Shown piece after piece: positions 61,667 to 64,000 of a DNA stretch of 64,000 bases (the first letter of the stretch is position 1; the number at the start of each line of letters is the position of its first letter). Under the pieces are notes generated by a model. It was not told where the DNA came from and ran no database searches. It worked only from the letters and a program-made list of their open reading frames with translations. Source of the DNA: Climacteris rufus (taxonomy: Eukaryota; Chordata; Aves; Passeriformes; Climacteridae); contig VZRZ01005957.1 of the NCBI GenBank assembly GCA_013398175.1, positions 498 to 64,497 of the forward strand, written 5' to 3'. The position numbers and the translations under genes were made by a program.

Positions 61667-64000
61667 GAATGCAATGGCACATGCATGTAGAAATTTATGA
61701 AAGCTCAAATTTTAAACAAGCTATTTAATCATTCAGAGGCATGTTTGAACACAGTGATGTCCCCTGCACTCTGAGCCCCATCTGACAGACAGCAGCATGT
61801 TGGCACAGCTGGATGACCAGGAGGTACAGTGCAGCAGGCTGACGCAGAACTCTCAGACTTCTGCATTAGAGCAGTCTCCACTTCCCATATGTCCAGCCAC
61901 TAAACCATAATCCCATTTTCTTTCTTAACCTCCCTAATGTTTCTAAACTCCTGCAGGAAAGTAATTTGAATTAAATCTGAAAGGCATAGGTCTTTCCTCT
62001 GATATTTTGGAATGAAGCACCTAGGGAGCAGGGATGCTAACTTTATCAACCACATGCAACTGCAAAGAGATGAGAATAAAATGAGCCATCACCTTAAGTG
62101 ACCTCTTGTTTTCCCAGGGAGAGTTCTAGGAAAGCAAACAACCTTTAATAGTTTTGAAAACTACACTCTTTCCCCCCCTAACTCTAAATCATATGACACT
62201 TACTAACCTCTTTAATTCAGTTTAATAGAATGAAGACCAATTCAGTTTCAGGAAATCTTTATTCCTTTACACGTTATAAGGTCCTTCAGTCCTTAACTAA
62301 AAATTTTTATTTCCTATATTGAAGTAAAAAACTGTTATTGCAATGGGCAGTAAAAAATTGCTTTGTCTTCTTTTCCAAGTTCCTTTATTGATTCCTGAGA
62401 TGATAAATTGTTTGTAATATGCCTATAAATGCATCATTTAAGTGAAGATTACTCATAACAAGATCGAAATCTGAGTTCAGTATCCTGCTGTCTCTGAGAA
62501 TATCATAATGATTCTCCTTTGGCGGCCCTACTCTCACACATTAGCATAAATTCAAAGGAATACATAAAAAGCAGAAATCAAGCTATATCTTTTCTGCTTC
62601 CATTGCTTGTCCATATTCACTGCAACCCAGTAGGTGAATGCAAAATCTCAGAGTTATTTAGAGATGTCTTAGAGACTTCTGGATTGGTGAAAAAAAAGAG
62701 GCAATATAAACCATAGCCCATAGTGAAACAAAACAATACCTTGTAGGGGTTCTGAAATAGTGCAATGCGTCTGTATGGAATTATTAGCTACTATTTTTCT
62801 AAACTCTGTTTTTTCATGTCAGAACCAGAAGCTGAGATGATAGAATGTAGTAAGATAGCCTAATTTCTGTACTGTCAGCACAAATAAATGAAAGGAGAAA
62901 ATAGAAGGAAAATTGAAAAATTACATTCCAGTGTGATCTCCAGGTCTGCTTTTCTGGTCAAGAGTGGCTATCAGTCTAATGTATTCTGCTAAAGGCTGCT
63001 AGACAAAAAACAAGGTACAATTTTAGAGAAGCGCTGATCCAGAATGACCTTTCAGGGGACTTCCAAAATTCACTGTTGGGGTTCTGAAATAAAGATTCAT
63101 CTTTATGTCAGGTTCCTAACATTTATTAATTAACAATGTTTTCAAAGAGAATGAGGTTTTGATTTGGTGTGGGATGGCACATGTGTGAAGATAAATGCTT
63201 TCAGCTCCCATTAGCTTTGAAAGGAACAATGCTCTGTCTACAAACATCCAAAGATTTCTATGTCTTTCATGCAGACAGGATCAAAATATTAAAATTTCCA
63301 TGTTCCTGTGTTGCTGATTAACAAGAAAAATTTTAAACCCTACAATGCCTACAGAATACTGAGGTTTTTTGTAATTACTATAGGTGGGCAGAATATTTTG
63401 GAACTATTTGAAATTTTGTGTCAGTAGAAAAGTACAGGTGTTGCTCTCAGTTTGATAAAAGTTGTTACAGATAGCTTTTCATGTTGTGGTGTCTACCTTT
63501 CCATTTCTGAACTGAGGAAAATGGAGGTTTGTTTGAGGAAGAGATAGAATCAGAGTCACATATGACCTGCAAAGTAAGAATTATTTTCTGTAGAAACTTG
63601 AGGATGAATTCAAACAATTTAAATAATGTATTCAGTCTTTAAAAAAAACCCAACAGTTTTAGACTAAAGTAAAAGTAGACAGAAAACACAACTGTTGTGC
63701 CATGAAGTAAAGCAAATTAATGAGAAGTGGAAGATTCTAATAATGTCTGCCCTTATCAATCATATTAATTGGTTTTATGTTCATTTTATGAAAAATGCCA
63801 CAACATATGACTGATGGAAATGCAATTAGGGCTGGAGAGGAATGGGAGAAAGCTGTGTTATTTTTTTAATGTTAACAACTTCAGTAAAAGAGATTTGGCA
63901 TTAGAAAACTGACTTTTCCAAAGCCCAACAAATGTAATTCAATCTACAATGGAAGACTTTTGCGTAATCTTCCTTGTTTTCCTTATGCAGATAATGTGAG

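Larger units (their letters stand above)
49948..64000. other. AT-rich unique sequence, no recognised gene
   Basis: About 14 kb without any repeat family or exon that I can recognise. Frames stay around 60-105 codons. Noted inside: a 25-base N gap (50023-50047), a run of 8 G (54712-54719), a short (GAT)n tract near 56965, a SOX-motif cluster (57538-57554), a small tandem repeat (59382-59436) and a run of 16 A (61651-61666). GC-richer patches near 51290-51430, 60440-60700 and 61760-61850 are unassigned. Confidence 0.55.

Noticed and set aside
1..64000. CRISPR arrays, bacterial operons, phage genes or a defence system.
   Set aside because: No spaced direct repeats, no dense collinear genes and no ribosome-binding-site pattern; composition and repeats are those of a bird genome.

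Overview
This window looks like avian nuclear DNA, most likely from a passerine bird. The evidence is entirely from repeats. There are many truncated CR1 LINE copies. There are long terminal repeats of families I recognise from songbird genomes. One short element joins a tRNA-Ile-derived head to a CR1-type tail, the architecture of the passerine SINE family TguSINE1. The background is AT-rich, and I recognise no host protein-coding exon, rRNA, functional tRNA or CRISPR array. Open frames in the non-repeat sequence are short, resemble no family I know and are about what chance gives. The window reads as a gene desert or the interior of very large introns.

Layout. 1-1470 is the 5' end of an endogenous retrovirus on the minus strand, running off the left edge. 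It has an LTR (about 1001-1470), a tRNA-Lys-like primer binding site (977-995), a long CpG-rich leader (103-976) and the first 34 codons of a Gag-like reading frame with a myristoylation-type start (1-102). About 2120-2731 is a separate plus-strand LTR-like block with a tightly packed TATA box and polyadenylation signal. From 2.7 to 48 kb, AT-rich unique sequence is interrupted by CR1 fragments (9.2, 18.0, 22.3, 23.6, 28.5, 31.1-32.2 and 34.0 kb), the U3 part of an ERV LTR (19.3 kb) and the SINE (43.8 kb). At 48.3-49.9 kb lie two more LTRs in opposite orientation; the second has near-matching 5-bp flanks and an internal (TAA)n expansion. From 50 to 64 kb I see only AT-rich unique sequence with small repeats. 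Two runs of N (25162-25167 and 50023-50047) sit beside poly(T).

There is no operon or pathway here. What can be read is a history of retroelement insertion and decay: autonomous CR1 copies, a SINE that borrowed a CR1 tail, and at least five LTR units. The item I would look at first is the partial provirus at the left edge, because of its long CpG-rich leader, the poly(A) tract inside it and the splice-like signals just before gag.
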